Assembly (NCBI GenBank): GCA_032622095.1
Contig: CP136065.1
Coordinates: 217,228,151 to 217,292,150 of the forward strand
DNA from: Siphonodentalium dalli
Lineage: Eukaryota > Mollusca > Scaphopoda > Gadilida > Siphonodentaliidae
DNA length: 64,000 nucleotides
Direction: 5' to 3'
Shown here: positions 45,576 to 58,796 of the stretch, in pieces
Layout: each line of letters begins with the position of its first letter
How positions within the stretch are numbered: the first letter of the stretch is position 1
Notes under the pieces: model-generated
What the model was told of the DNA's origin: nothing
Database searches by the model: none
Seen by the model: only the letters and a program-made list of their open reading frames with translations
Position numbers and translations under genes: made by a program

Positions 45576-48500
45576 CTATATGTGTGTGGGATGATATGTT
45601 GGGTCCATCACTGTGTGCCTGGGGGGGGGTTGCTATCTGTGTGTGGGATGATATGTTGGGTCCATCACTGTGTGCCTGGGGGGGGGGGGGGTTGCTATCT
45701 GTGTGTGGGATGATATGTTGGGTCCATCACTGTGTGTCTGGGAGGGGTGCTATATGTGTGTGGGATGATATGTTGGGTCCATCAATGTGTGCCTGGGAGG
45801 GGGTGCTATATGTGTGTGGGATGATATGTTGGGTCCATCACTGTGTGCCTGGGGGGGTGCTATATGTGTGTGGGATGATATGTTGGGTCCATCACTGTGT
45901 GTCTGAGAGGGGTGCTATCTGTGTGTGGGATGATATGTTGGGTCCATCACTGTGTGCCTGGGAGGGGGTGCTATATGTGTGTGGGATGATATGTTGGGTC
46001 CATCAATGTGTGCCTGGGAGGGGGTGCTATCTGTGTGTGGGATGATATGTTGGGTCCATCACTGTGTGTCTGGGAGGGGGTGCTATCTGTGTGTGGGATG
46101 ATATGTTGGGTCCATCACTGTGTGCCTGCGAGGGGTGCTATCTGTGTGTGGGATGATATGTTGGGTCCATCACTGTGTGCCTGGGGGGGGGGTGCTATCT
46201 GTGTGTGGGATGATATGTTGGGTCCATCACTGTGTGTCTGGGAGGGGGTGCTATCTGTGTGTGGGATCATATGTTGGGTCCATCACTGTGTGCCCGAGAG
46301 GGGTGCTATCTGTGTGTGGGATGATATGATGGGTCCATCACTGTGTGCCTGGGGGGGGGGGTGCTATATGTGTGTGGGATGATATGTTGGGTCCATCACT
46401 GTGTGCCTGGGGGGGGGGTTGCTATCTGTGTGTGGGATGAAATGTTGGGTCCATCACTGTGTGTCTGGGAGGGGGTGCTATATGTGTGTGGGATGATATG
46501 TTGGGTCCACCACTGTGTGTCTGGGAGGGGGTGATATATGTGTGTGGGATGATATGTTGGGTCCATCAATGTGTGCCTGGGAGGGGGTGCTATCTGTGTG
46601 TGGGATGATATGTTGGGTCCATCACTGTGTGCCTGGGGGGGGGTTGCTATCTGTGTGTGGGATGATATGTTGGGTCCATCACTGTGTGCCTGGGAGGGGG
46701 TGCTATATGTGTGTGGGATGATATGTTGGGTCCATCACTGTGTGCCTGGGAGGGGGTGCTATCTGTGTGTGGGATGATATGTTGGGTCCATCACTGTGTG
46801 CCTGGGGGGGGGGGGGTTGCTATCAGTGTGTGGGATGATATGTTGGGTCCATCACTGTGTGTCTGGGAGGGGGTGCTATCTGTGTGTGGGATGATATGTT
46901 GGGTCCATCACTGTGTGCCTGCGAGGGGTGCTATCTGTGTGTGGGATGATATGTTGGGTCCATCACTGTGTACCTGGGGGGGGGGTGCTATCTGTGTGTG
47001 GGATGATATGTTGGGTCCATCACTGTGTGTCTGGGAGGGGGTGCTATCTGTGTGTGGGATGATATGTTGGGTCCATCACTGTGTGCCTGAGAGGGGTGCT
47101 ATCTGTGTGTGGGATGATATGTTGGGTCCATCACTGTGTGCCTGGGGGGGGTGCTATATGTGTGTGGGATGATATGTTGGGTCCACCACTGTGTGCATGG
47201 GGGGTGCTATCTGTGTGTGGGATGATATGTTGGGTCCATCACTGTGTGCCTGGGGGGGGGGTTGCTATCTGTGTGTGGGATGATATGTTGGGTCCATCAC
47301 TGTGTGCCTGGGGGTGATACATGTGTGTGGGATGATATGTTGGGTCCATCACTGTGTGCCTGGGGGGGGGGGGGTGCTATATGTGTGTGGGATGATATGT
47401 TGGGTCCATCACTGTGTGCCTGAGAGGGGTGCTATCTGTGTGTGGGATGATATGTTGGGTCCATCACTGTGTGCCTGGGGGGGGGGGGTGATATATGTGT
47501 GTGGGATGATATGTTGGGTCCATCACTGTGTGCCTGGGGGGGGGTGCTATCTGTGTGTGGGATGATATGTTGGGTCCATCACTGTGTGCATGGGGGGTGT
47601 TATCTGTGTGTGGGATGATATGTTGGGTCCATCACTGTGTGCCTGGGGGGGGGGGGGGGTGATATATGTGTGTGGGATGATATGTTGGGTCCATCACTGT
47701 GTTCCTGGGGGGGTGCTATATGTGTGTGGGATGATATGTTGGGTCCATCACTGTGTGTCTGAGAGGGGTGCTATCTGTGTGTGGGATGATATGTTGGGTC
47801 CATCACTGTGTGCCTGGGAGGGGGTGATATCTGTGTGTGGGATGATATGTTGGGTCCATCACTGTGTGCCTGGGAGGGGTGCTATCTGTGTGTGGGATGA
47901 TATGTTGGGTCCATCACTGTGTGCCTGGGGGGGGGGGTTGTTATCTGTGTGTGGGATGATATGTTGGGTCCATCACTGTGTGCCTGGGGGTGCTATCTGT
48001 GTGTGGGATGATATGTTGGGTCCACCACTGTGTGCCTGGGAGGGGGTGATATATGTGTGTGGGATGATATGTTGGGTCCATCACTGTGTGTCTGGGAGGG
48101 GGTGCTATATGTGTGTGGGATGATATGTTGGGTCCATCACTGTGTGCCTGAGAGGGGTGCTATCTGTGTGTGGGATGATATGTTGGGTCCATCACTGTGT
48201 GCCTGGGGGGGTGCTATATGTGTGTGGGATGATATGTTGGGTCCATCACTGTGTGCCTGAGAGGGGTGCTATCTGTGTGTGGGATGATATGTTGGGTCCA
48301 TCACTGTGTGCCTGGGGGGGGGGGTGATATATGTGTGTGGGATGATATGTTGGATCCATCACTGTGTGCCTGGGAGGGGGTGATATATGTGTGTGGGATG
48401 ATATGTTGGGTCCATCACTGTGTGCCTGGGGGGGGGGGGGGTGCTATATGTGTGTGGGATGATATGTTGGGTCCATCACTGTGTGCATGGGAGGGGGTGA

Positions 48501-50698
48501 TATATGTGTGTGGGATGATATGTTGGGTCCATCACTGTGTGCCTGGGGGGGGTTGCTATCTGTGTGTGGGATGATATGTTGGGTCCACCACTGTGTGCCT
48601 GTGGGATGCTATCTGTGTGTGGGATGATATGTTGGGTCCATCACTGTGTGCCTGGGAGGGGGTGATATATGTGTGTGGGATGATATGTTGGGTCCATCAC
48701 TCTGTGCCTGGGGGGGGGGGGGGTTGCTATCTGTGTGTGGGATGATATGTTGGGTCCATCACTGTGTGTCTGGGAGGGGGTGCTATCTGTGTGTGGGATG
48801 ATATGTTGGGTCCATCACTGTGTGCCTGGGGGGGGGGGGGTTGCTATCTGTGTGTGGGATGATATGTTGGGTCCATCACTGTGTGTCTGGGAGGGGGTGC
48901 TATCTGTGTGTGGGATGATATGTTGGGTCCATCACTGTGTGCCTGGGGGGGGTTGCTATCTGTGTGTGGGATGATATGTTGGGTCCATCACTGTGTGCCT
49001 GGGAGGGGGTGCTATCTGTGTGTGGGATGATATGTTGGGTCCATCGCTGTGTGCCTGGGGGGGGGGGGGTTGCTATCTGTATGTGGGATGATATGTTGGG
49101 TCCATCACTGTGTGCCTGGGGGGTTGCTATATGTGTGTGGGATGATATGTTGGGTCCATCACTGTGTGCCTGGGAGGGGTGATATATGTGTGTGGGATGA
49201 TATGTTGGGTCCATCACTGTGTGCCTGGGGGGTTGCTATCTGTGTGTGGGATGATATGTTGGGTCCATCACTGTGTGTCTGGGAGGGGGTGCTATCTGTG
49301 TGTGGGATGATATGTTGGGTCCATCACTGTGTGCCTGGGGGGGTTGCTATATGTGTGTGGGATGATATGTTGGGTCCATCACTGTGTGTCTGGGAGGGGG
49401 TGCTATCTGTGTGTGGGATGATATGTTGGGTCCATCACTGTGTGCCTGTGGGGGGGTTTGCTATCTGTGTGTGGGATGATATGTTGGGTCCATCACTGTG
49501 TGCCTGGGAGGGGGTGCTATCTGTGTGTGGGATGATATGTTGGGTCCATCACTGTGTGCCTGGGGGGGGGGGGGGTTGCTATCTGTGTGTGGGATGATAT
49601 GTTGGGTCCATCACTGTGTGCCTGGGGGGGTTGCTATATGTGTGTGGGATGATATGTTGGGTCCATCACTGTGTGCCTGGGGGGGTTGCTATATGTGTGT
49701 GGGATGATATGTTGGGTCCATCACTGTGTGTCTGGGAGGGGGTGCTATCTGTGTATGGGATGATATGTTGGGTCCATCACTGTGTGCCTGGGGGGTGATA
49801 TCTGTGTGTGGGATGATATGTTGGGTCCATCAATGTGTGCCTGGGAGGGGGTGCTATCTGTGTGTGGGATGATATGTTGGGTCCATCACTGTGTGTCTGG
49901 GAGGGGGTGCTATCTGTGTGTGGGATGATATGTTGGGTCCATCACTGTGTGCCTGGGAGGGGGTGCTATATGTGTGTGGGATGATATGTTGGGTCCATCA
50001 CTGTGTGCCTGGGAGGGGGTGCTATATGTGTGTGGGATGATATGTTGGGTCCATCACTGTGTGCCTGGGAGGGGGTGCTATATGTGTGTGGGATGATATG
50101 TTGGGTCCATCACTGTGTGCCTGGGAGGGGGTGATATCTGTGTGTGGGATGAAATGTTGGGTCCATCACTGTGTGCCTGGGGGTGCTATCTGTGTGTGGG
50201 ATGATATGTTGGGTCCACCACTGTGTGCCTGGGAGGGTGTGCTATCTGTGTGTGGGATGATATGTTGGGTCCATCACTGTGTGCCTGGGGGGGTGCTATC
50301 TGTGTGTGGGATGATATGTTGGGTCCATCACTGTGTGCCTGGGAGGGGTGCTATATGTTTGTGGGATGATATGTTGGGTCCATCACTGTGTGCCTGGGAG
50401 GGGGTGCTATCTGTGTGTGGGATGATATGTTGGGTCCATCACTGTGTGCCTGGGATGGGGTGCTATCTGTGTGTGGGATGATATGTTGGGTCCATCACTG
50501 TGTGCCTGGGAGGGGGTGCTATATGTGTGTAGGATGATATGTTGGGTCCATCACTGTGTGCCTGGGAGGGGGCGCTATCTGTGTGTGGGATGAAATGTTG
50601 GGTCCATCACTGTGTGCCTGGGAGGGGGTGCTATCTGTGTGTAGGATGATATGTTGGGTCCATCACTGTGTTCCTGGGAGGGGAGGGGGTGCTATCTG
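45576..50698 (+). repeat. G-rich minisatellite, unit about 56 bp, about 91 units
   Basis: The unit runs CTATCTGTGTGTGGGATGAT, ATGTTGGGTCCATCACTGTG, then TGCCTGGGAGGGGGTG. Length varies from about 50 to 63 bases because the G tract near the end ranges from 3 to about 14 Gs. Variant sites (CTATAT/CTATCT, GCCTG/GTCTG) form blocks. A rare GCCTGCGAGG unit occurs at about 46125 and again about 793 bases later, hinting at a higher-order repeat. Many plus-strand frames stay open (ICVWDDMLGPSLCAW-like text) simply because the unit lacks stops in two of three frames. They are not genes. Confidence 0.97.
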
Positions 50699-53600
50699 CT
50701 GTTAATTCTTTTAAAGATACATTTAGTCAATGGTACTTAGTGCACTTGTTTTATCATCAACACAAAGATGGCTCTCAAAACGCTGTTGTTGCCGTCTCAG
50801 AACAGGCAGCACTTCACTGACCCATTGACAGCTTCAAAATGGATGACAGTGTCGTAGAAGAGATCGTGATTAATCTCGGCGCCTGTAGATGTAATAGCGT
50901 ACGAAACAATAACGATTTGCATTTTGCGTTTTTCAGTTATGATTGTTTCATGTGAATGAGTGTATCTCACTTTTTACACTTAGAGAGCAAAAAGCGACAA
51001 ATCCATATGAGCGTTATTTTTTTCCGATTAGTAAGTGGCAATTACGCAGTATCTGTTCATCGACTGATCATATCGAAAACACACCCAGAGCGCCGAGTAC
51101 TTCGTGAGTATGTCTTTTTTTGGTAATATTAAAACACAGTGCACTGAATTCGTGAGTAAATGTATAGGGAAAAAACTATCTCCGTTGAATTTTATAGATG
51201 GGGCTTTTAGAAAATCGATGAGTTGAGTAAAGTGGTCGAATACTATTGGATGGAACTGTTTGGTCTGGGCGTTGCTCGTCTCCGTAGCCAAGCCAAATGA
51301 CAACAGTGCCAGTTTTGTCGGAACAAACTGGCTAATTTCATTTGAAAATCATTCTACTGCACGAATAAACCACCAATCACACTGAGCAAATAACAAACTT
51401 GTCCAGATGCATTAATCATATTAACCCCTTCCATGCTTATTGTCTTATTGGTAACTGACCATTCGTTGCAAAACCGAGCTGCTTGCGAAAGCGGCGTGCG
51501 CCATGCATTGTGCCGACTGAGCCAACGGGGCCACAACTAGGACTGCTCAACCTGACTCAGTGTATTATATAGTAACATGTGCTGAAATGGCCCATAGGCA
51601 ATGCCTAAATGGTCGTTTCAGTCGAGTTCCACAGGCAATTCAACCCATTCATCGAGTCGCGGAGCTTAAAGAGGGTAAATCTTAGATGACTTATATTTCT
51701 GTCTTTTTTCGTATTGAATAAAAATACTCATCAAATGTTTGGATTTTATAGATGGAGTTTAATCTAAATGATTAATAATACCCAAAAACAACCACATTGG
51801 CCGACCATCATATCTAACTTACGACGATCTGGCTACATATTAAACGATAGATTTCTGCGATGGATTGAAACAATCTTATAATCATCAATGTTGAACCAAT
51901 AGTTATTTTCTATTATGCATGTCTGTTAACTTTTTTTCTAATTCTGATTAGGTGTATATTTTATATCGACGCTGTCATGTTATAGAATGGATTGCACATT
52001 CGACTATGTCTTTATTGTTGAACAGAAGTGAATTGAACTGAATTTCAATTTTAAATCGTGTACTCAATTACACTCATTTCAAGTGCGCCTGGTGAGCAAC
52101 ACAATGCAGCTTCGTCTTTCGTATATATCGCTATTTACACACTGCTAACGAGAATACCAATGTCAGAAATGGAAACGCGCTCAAGATAATATATTATATA
52201 CCCATGATTGTAATTATAGAATATAAAATATATTGATTTTGCAAATGACCAACTCAGAATTCCGTTAAAGTAACAATAACAACCAGCACCTAATTAACGA
52301 ACCGGTGGCCGACTCGGTCGTCTCCGAACACAACCCCCAGTGGGCGGCAGAACGAAAAAGTTGAAATATAAGATTTACAAATTATCTTTTTCATTTCTTT
52401 TATTTGTAATTGGCATAGCTTATTACAAACCAAAAATCAACATTAATGACATAATGTTAACGACAATAAACGAAATTGAAATTCCCAACTACCCCTTTTA
52501 CGGGACTCGGCCTCAGGTCGCAGTTCGACTATAAAATCCTCCCAAAAATTCCCATTCTATAAATAAAACACCCATGCGCCCAGGCGAAACAGGAATGCAC
52601 GCGGAGCGTGCGTAATAAATAGGAAGCGAGTTAACCGAGCTGCTGATGTTTCTGATTGTGAGACCCGAGAAGACGATTAGAGAACACGATACCTTCGCTC
52701 TATAGGTTACAAAAAACTAATTATTTCCCATTGGCGACAGTGTTAACTATACGTCACGCCGGCCATGGGTTAAGCCTATTTGAACTTCAAGTGGTCAATT
52801 TTCCCTTAGAACGTCATCCGATACATCAGGCTATTTCGGTACTTTTTTCAAACGATAATGATGCATTTCCACAACTACCCCATTACTGAACAAAGATCAG
52901 CAGTATAAATATACCCACACCACTTCCGTAACTTAGGATCCCAACGAGACTCGTCATGGCCAAAAAAATAGTCATAACACTAATATAGTGCAAATAAAGA
53001 AGGTAGTTTTAATGTTATGACCAATGTTGTGTCAGTGAGCCCGGTTATTCATTTTCGGTGTCATCAATATGCAGTTGTATTCATAAATTGTATCATAAAA
53101 TATTGGCAGCAATACATGCCGTCAATATACGAAATAAATGTGGTTCGAATTGAGCACTCGGCAATAAACATCGTTCACTTCAGCTCTGAACATAGTCACC
53201 TCCTTTAAAGACGTTCTGTCCAATTTTGCACCAAATTTGATACAATTTATTGAGCCATTTTCAGTTTACCATAGAAACGGAAAACAGACCAATATTTGAA
53301 ATAAACGTCACTCGTATGACACAGGACTCGAGAAAATCTACACAATCATCCATAAGAAATGCGTCGACAACTACCACAAAAAACACAATTGAGAACGCTC
53401 TTCATTATTTGGGCAAGTGAAGCATGGATGCTCTTTATAAGCTATTATCATTGGAATTTGTGGAAGGCTGACAATGTATTAAACTTCCTGGTTTAGAAGT
53501 CGATATGTGGTCGTCAAAACCTCAAATAATAGGGTTATTGGTTTGGTCTGTTCATGTATAGAACATGTACGGGTGGGGGTTTCCGGTGTCAAATCTGACC

Positions 53601-54310
53601 TAACATAATTCTTAAATCATAATCCTTTGTGTCGTTTAAAGATGTATAATCCTATTAAACGCCCCATAACTACTATTTCGTCGGCTTAGGGTGTAACAAA
53701 TATTTGATTCGAGTCGAGTATCCCACTCATCAAAGCTCAAAGATTATATTTCCATTATGTTGAATCTATTATTTTTCACCCATCGAATATTGGCGACCTG
53801 GCAAATATTCGAATGATCTTCTTCCGAACTCTGTGTATCAATATAATGAGTAATTTCTTACCAAATGTCCCAACAGCGATAAATTATTAGCTTTATCTTT
53901 ACACTTGACAATCAAGTGCGCTCCTAGCTAATCATGTCGCTATATACAGTTCTCGCAGTTAATTCTGATGAATCAAGTTTGGTCAATCGCATAATTCATA
54001 TCGTGCCACATGTCATCTTCAACAACAACTTGGTGCACTTAATCGTTCCAACAAGATGGGGGTGTTCACACGAGAGCAAATGGATAAAAGCCTTATATTT
54101 GTAACGTCTGACATAATTAAAGCTTTTAGTATGATCGCCGATCCTTCATGGCATCCTGTTATCAGCTATACAGATGCACGCCATCATATTTTTTTCCCGT
54201 AGGAAAACGTTTTATCGCCCATGTGCAGGGGCAATTTGTGTTTATCACACGGTCAATGGGCACTCGTCGTGGTAAAATGGACGACACGAGTTAGTCAACA
54301 CTAACTGGCC
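50699..54310. other. Unassigned AT-rich DNA
   Basis: No gene recognised. A minus-strand open frame at 51028-51303 has no known motif. A tRNA-like SINE head is noted separately. A TATAAA word near 52531 and a GCACGCGGAGCGTGC hairpin near 52598 are the only other landmarks I can point to. Confidence 0.5.
51460..51535 (-). repeat. Possible tRNA-derived SINE head
   Basis: On the minus strand GTTGGCTCAGTCGG fits the RNA polymerase III A box, and CGGTTTTGCAAC about 45 bases later is a weak B box. The stems are too poor for a functional tRNA. No clear SINE body or tail follows. Confidence 0.35.
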
Positions 54311-54522
54311 CCAGGGACGTGGCTACTGGGGGTATACCCTCAACTCTGGTTATAATTTTCAATAGTTTGACATTTCATGCCTGACACAAGATTAGTGGGA
54401 AATTGTACACCTCATATAGATTGAAATTATCGTTAGTATTTCGCGGACATATGGGGGCGGGTTCAGTTCGCAATTTCAAGGTGGACACCCCCTAACCTGA
54501 GACCATTGAGCCACGTCCCTGG
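54311..54522. mobile_element. 212-bp MITE with 14-bp perfect inverted ends
   Basis: CCAGGGACGTGGCT (54311-54324) and AGCCACGTCCCTGG (54509-54522) are exact inverted repeats. The match resumes inward as CTGGGGGTATACCC against GGTGGACACCCCCT. No coding capacity. The target duplication is not obvious. Confidence 0.75.
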
Positions 54523-56098
54523 TGGCTCTATAATCAGCATTCTTGAGAATTCGGGTTATAATCTCGTAACGCTCTATACACACAGCTCTATGTCTGAATC
54601 CACTTAAACAAATAACTTATTTGTCAAATGTTTTGTGAACAATAACCTGAATTGGAATGGTGAATATTAACTCAATGTTAACAACAGATACTTCGATGTA
54701 ATTGTTGACAACAGATTCTGCGATGGTCATTGGTTAACCATTAGGATCCATTGTGATCCACCGAGAAGTCTTCCGCTCACAGCATGTTATTCGTCGATTA
54801 CTTGAGCAACATATTCGGTGGATTGGTTAAAGAGTTATTCAGGATTACAGGCTAATGCTATGTTTACACTCTAGTTTCTATCTATGTCAATTCTATAATT
54901 TGTCTTTGACGAGTGGCTATTTCGCGTAAACGATTATCACCATGATATAACCTAGTTAAGCACACAATGTGACATTGATGATTTGCCGTATGTAATCAAC
55001 AACACACCAGTGAACAGTGTACTCATGTGTGGTACCTAATTATCACTGCATCGACAATGAGGTGCGAAGTCTCTTAGGTCACTTCGCTAGATATAAGACA
55101 TACAGAAGGTCGTTGTGAATTTTGAACTTAATTATCGAACGTTTGTAATACTCATTTGTTTATTATTATCAGTCGTGGTTCGGGTTGTCAACGTTCTTCA
55201 ACTGTCATCTGTACTCACCGTGATATGGCTTTGTTGCTAAAACGACGTCAAACCCCAAATCAATCAATCAATCAATCAACTGCCCTCCCAGCAGCCAACT
55301 TAAAACATTCCCAAAATTATTGTGTTTAGTTCAAAGATGGATCTTACTGAACTGGCTGAGTGACACTGTGTATAAAATTTGATGAATAGTTTCAGTGCAG
55401 TAGTATTTTCATTTTCAACAATGAAACATGATATACACAACAACGGAAATGCCAATAGCTTTTACTATTTTATCCGTTTGAATGCAAGTTTTAGAAATAT
55501 ACAAAGTCGTTTCAGTATTGCCACGTTACATATAGTGAGTAAACCTAGCAATTTCTCTCTAACTGGATATCTCCAATAATATTGTGGGATTTATTTCTCT
55601 CTGAGGTCTTTAAATACGTCTTTTGCAATTGTTTTCACTATTTTCACTGTTCGTCCAATGTTCTGACAAATAAAATGGTATGTGAATAAGATATTTTCTG
55701 GAACTTGGATAAGGTTTAATGGCATTATTAAATTTTCCTCTGTTGGACCCCGAGATACTAAAATGCCATTGCTGAAAGAAATGATCAGTCAGATTATATT
55801 CTATATGTTTTCGTTATGATGGTGACAATGTAGTTGGCGCTCCCATAACGGAGGTATACCGCACCCCTGTATCTCACATCGAACCCCATTCAGCCACATA
55901 AACTTTTTTGTGAACATATTATCATTACCATCTAATTCCATAATTAGCTTATATATGATTGTAGCCAGACGGCAGCTATGTGGAGATCACAGTTTACACC
56001 AATAATTCACCATTCTCATTTTGACATGTATACTAATCGGGAAGCGTCCTGCTCCCGGTAGACCATATGATTTGGCGTCGATGCTTTCGTGTTTCGTA
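54523..56098. other. Unassigned DNA apart from a SINE tail
   Basis: No gene seen. Short open frames only. The SINE tail at 55211-55279 is listed separately. Confidence 0.5.
55211..55279 (+). mobile_element. SINE 3' tail of a type I associate with molluscs
   Basis: ACTCACCGTGATATGGC, then GTTGCTAAAACGACGTCAAA, followed by a TCAA-type tail (AATCAATCAATCAATCAATC) is a 3' module I recall from mollusc SINEs. The tRNA-like head is not evident in the preceding 200 bases. Confidence 0.55.
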
Positions 56099-56718
56099 TT
56101 ATCTTACGCAACTTGAGATGAATCTGTTCAAGACATTCAACATTTTCGATATCTCACTTCCGTAGAGGATAACAGGTAAAACTGTGCGATCAAACAATTT
56201 AAGTGACACGTCAACAGACAGTTTAAGTTTGTATATTTTGTTTAAGAGTCCGTACATAGCCCTTGTTGCAACCGTGCACGTTTTCTTCACTGCTTGACAA
56301 ATACGTCCGTTATGAAAAAATAAAACACCATGGTACTGAAACACGAGGACCGTGTCCAAAGCGTCCCCATTCAATAAAAAGCACGGCAATGTTTTCTTAT
56401 TACTCTTAACTAAACATCATAGCCTTCGTTTTGTTTACGTTTATTCTTAGTCGCCTTGAATCAGAGTAATCTGCGAAACAGTCAAAGAGCTCTCTGCATA
56501 TTTACATCATTTTCTGCAGAAATAGCAGTATCGTCGGCGTAAAATAAACAGTACATTTTTAAATAACACTGAATCACATCATGACATTTATGTGATGCAA
56601 ACGGCAAACCATCGATAGCACATTCATACGCTGCAAGTTTCACGGTATGTTTTTGCGGGCATTTCGTCATAGAAAACCACATGGTACCAGAATATGAAAG
56701 GAAACGTGCACATAACAT
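56099..56718 (-). pseudogene. LINE reverse transcriptase fragment
   Basis: The minus-strand frame at 56718-56482 contains MYCLFYADDTAISAENDVN, an RT active-site box. After a frame change 56389-56099 carries the downstream RT and thumb region (FQYHGVLFFHNGRICQAVKK, LFDRTVLPVILYGSEI). About 90 bases between them hold the connecting part with stops. The endonuclease and N-terminal RT are missing. It belongs to a different LINE type from the two larger elements, judging by the YGSEI block. Confidence 0.75.
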
Positions 56719-57746
56719 GCATCTTTATCAAAGCGAAAGACATGAGAAGTAAAATTTATCTATAGTTCCACTTTTAACTGGAATTGCCTTCAAATATCTG
56801 TGTGATTTATTCTTGCGAGATAATTGCTTGATATTTACAGGCAAATTCCGGTAGCATCGTTACTAGTGTAACTACAGAGATTTTACTTCGCACGCAGTTA
56901 GCTGTGGCACAGTTGCACTTTGTGTGCTTGTTTCCGTTCACATTATGGTCACCATATCGTTTTCTACGACAAAATACCTACAAACCATACCGTGCAAACT
57001 TGCCAGTGTATGAACGTACCCTCAATGTCGTTTATGAAGAAAACAAATTATATCATCCTCCGCCAATCACCCAACTGCCCAATCAAACCAGCAACTTATG
57101 TTAACCCCTTAGCTGTACTGAAATATTCTTCGATGAACCACTGTTTGAGCTTAAATACAATAATATATTGTAATATCGACATATACATTCCGACGCGTTA
57201 ACTGACAATGAACAATAAAACGTTATTCTGCGGACATTATTTTTCATTTATTTACTTTCTCATTACCAATATAATAGCATTTTGATAAATACAAAATATT
57301 GCGCCGGTCGTTCACTTCAGAACTGAATGGGTTTCCAGCACTAATTCATCATCATTAGCGCATGTTGGTCGTGTATCAAACACCTTTTCTTGAATTTCTC
57401 CAGATGCCTTCTGGGCAACTCGCAGACAAGAGTGCAACAACGTGGCTATCTGTTACGCTATAATTATTGAGAGATGAGGCAGGATGAGGCGGAGAGCTAT
57501 TCATTAACGAATATAAAGGATAATGTAATGTTACCATACTGCTTTAATTCAGTGTATGCTCTTCCGAACTCAATCTTCTTTGCGTGAGATGCAGAATACT
57601 AAAAGACAAGTATCACTATTCAATCAGAAGACAAATATGTGTTGAACATGTGAGACGAATAGGAATAGTTGGCATTTTGTGGCTTTCTATGAACACGAAC
57701 AAGAAAAAACTGAGGATTTAAGTGACTTTGATGAAATGCGTTTCAT
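56719..57746. other. Unassigned DNA
   Basis: No gene or repeat recognised. Confidence 0.5.
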
Positions 57747-58215
57747 ATATGTGACCCGCCATATCAAATCCAGTCGTAAGTCGGGATTTTTTTTACCCTG
57801 TGCCAATGCATTCTCATATATATGCGAGTCGACCATAGGTCGCCTCGCATATATAAGATAATTCATTGGCCTAACAATTTTTTATCATTTTTTAAAAATA
57901 AATGTTTCTTACAATTTTTAGGACATAAAATAAAAAAACATCCATTACCCTGCAGGGAGCCCCACACATATATAGAAGCATATAGAAAGAGTGTCGTCTG
58001 CTCATGTTTGTCTGGGGCTCTGTATGGGTGAAATTATAAAATTGTTAAAGAATACAAGAAAAAATTATTAAAATTGTAAAAAATTGTTAGGCCAATGCAT
58101 TCTCTTATATATGCGAGGCGACCTATGGTCGACTCGCATATATAAGAGAATGCATTGGCACAGGGTAAAAAAAAATCCCGACTTACGACTGGATTTGATA
58201 TGGCGGGTCACATAT
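57747..58215. mobile_element. Foldback MITE, outer type C
   Basis: The ends ATATGTGACCCGCCATATCA and its reverse complement pair over more than 50 bases (through AATCCAGTCGTAAGTCGGGA and a T/A run) before reaching the hairpin cores CCCTGTGCC... and ...GGCACAGGG. With the cores, each arm is about 120 bases. The interior has the AT-rich array words plus a small hairpin (GGGAGCCCCACACATA against TCTGGGGCTCTG). There is no TTAA at the ends. Confidence 0.8.
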
Positions 58216-58400
58216 TACCAACATTGATTGAATCGCTGCATGAGTAACAACTGATTCCATTTATAAATGGAATATTTCAAAAGAGTTTGGAATTGAGACG
58301 GTCGGTTTGTCCTTCAATGGTTGAAGGTCCCAGTAGCAAAACATATCTCAGGTTTTATTTGTAATCGCAAGCATGATATGTGACTGTTTATTCCATCGTA

Positions 58401-58792
58401 CCCTTTACCCAACAAACCGGCCAAAACCGGCCAAAACCGGCCAAATAAAGCTTCAACAGCCTAAAATATCTTCGGTCTGTCTCAATAAAACCATACAAAT
58501 ATGGATATCATTGGAACCGGCTCATTGATGGTTATAGTTATGCCCTGTGCCAATGCATTCTCTTATATATGCGAGTCGACCATAGGTCGCCTCGCATATA
58601 TAAGAGAATGCATTGACCTAAAAAAAATCTTTTTTTTAACACTTTTTACCATTTTTTCTTACATTCTTTAACAATTTTATAATTTTTAATGTGTTAAGCC
58701 AATGTATTCTCTTATATATGCGAGGCGACCTATGGTCGACTCGCATATATAAGAGAATGCATTGGCACAGGGCCGTTATGTTGGGTAAAGGG
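58401..58792. mobile_element. Foldback MITE, outer type B, copy 2
   Basis: Ends CCCTTTACCCAACA and TGTTGGGTAAAGGG, with TTAA on the right (58793-58796) and a decayed CGTA on the left. It has three CCGGCCAAAA units where the other type B copies have two. Both hairpin cores are nearly perfect. Confidence 0.85.
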
Positions 58793-58796
58793 TTAA

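Noticed and set aside
45539-50481. Many overlapping open frames of 60-180 codons reading MCLGGGAICVWDDMLG-type text
   Set aside because: They are translations of the 56-bp minisatellite, whose unit length is not a multiple of three. The same text appears in two frames and stops regularly in the third.
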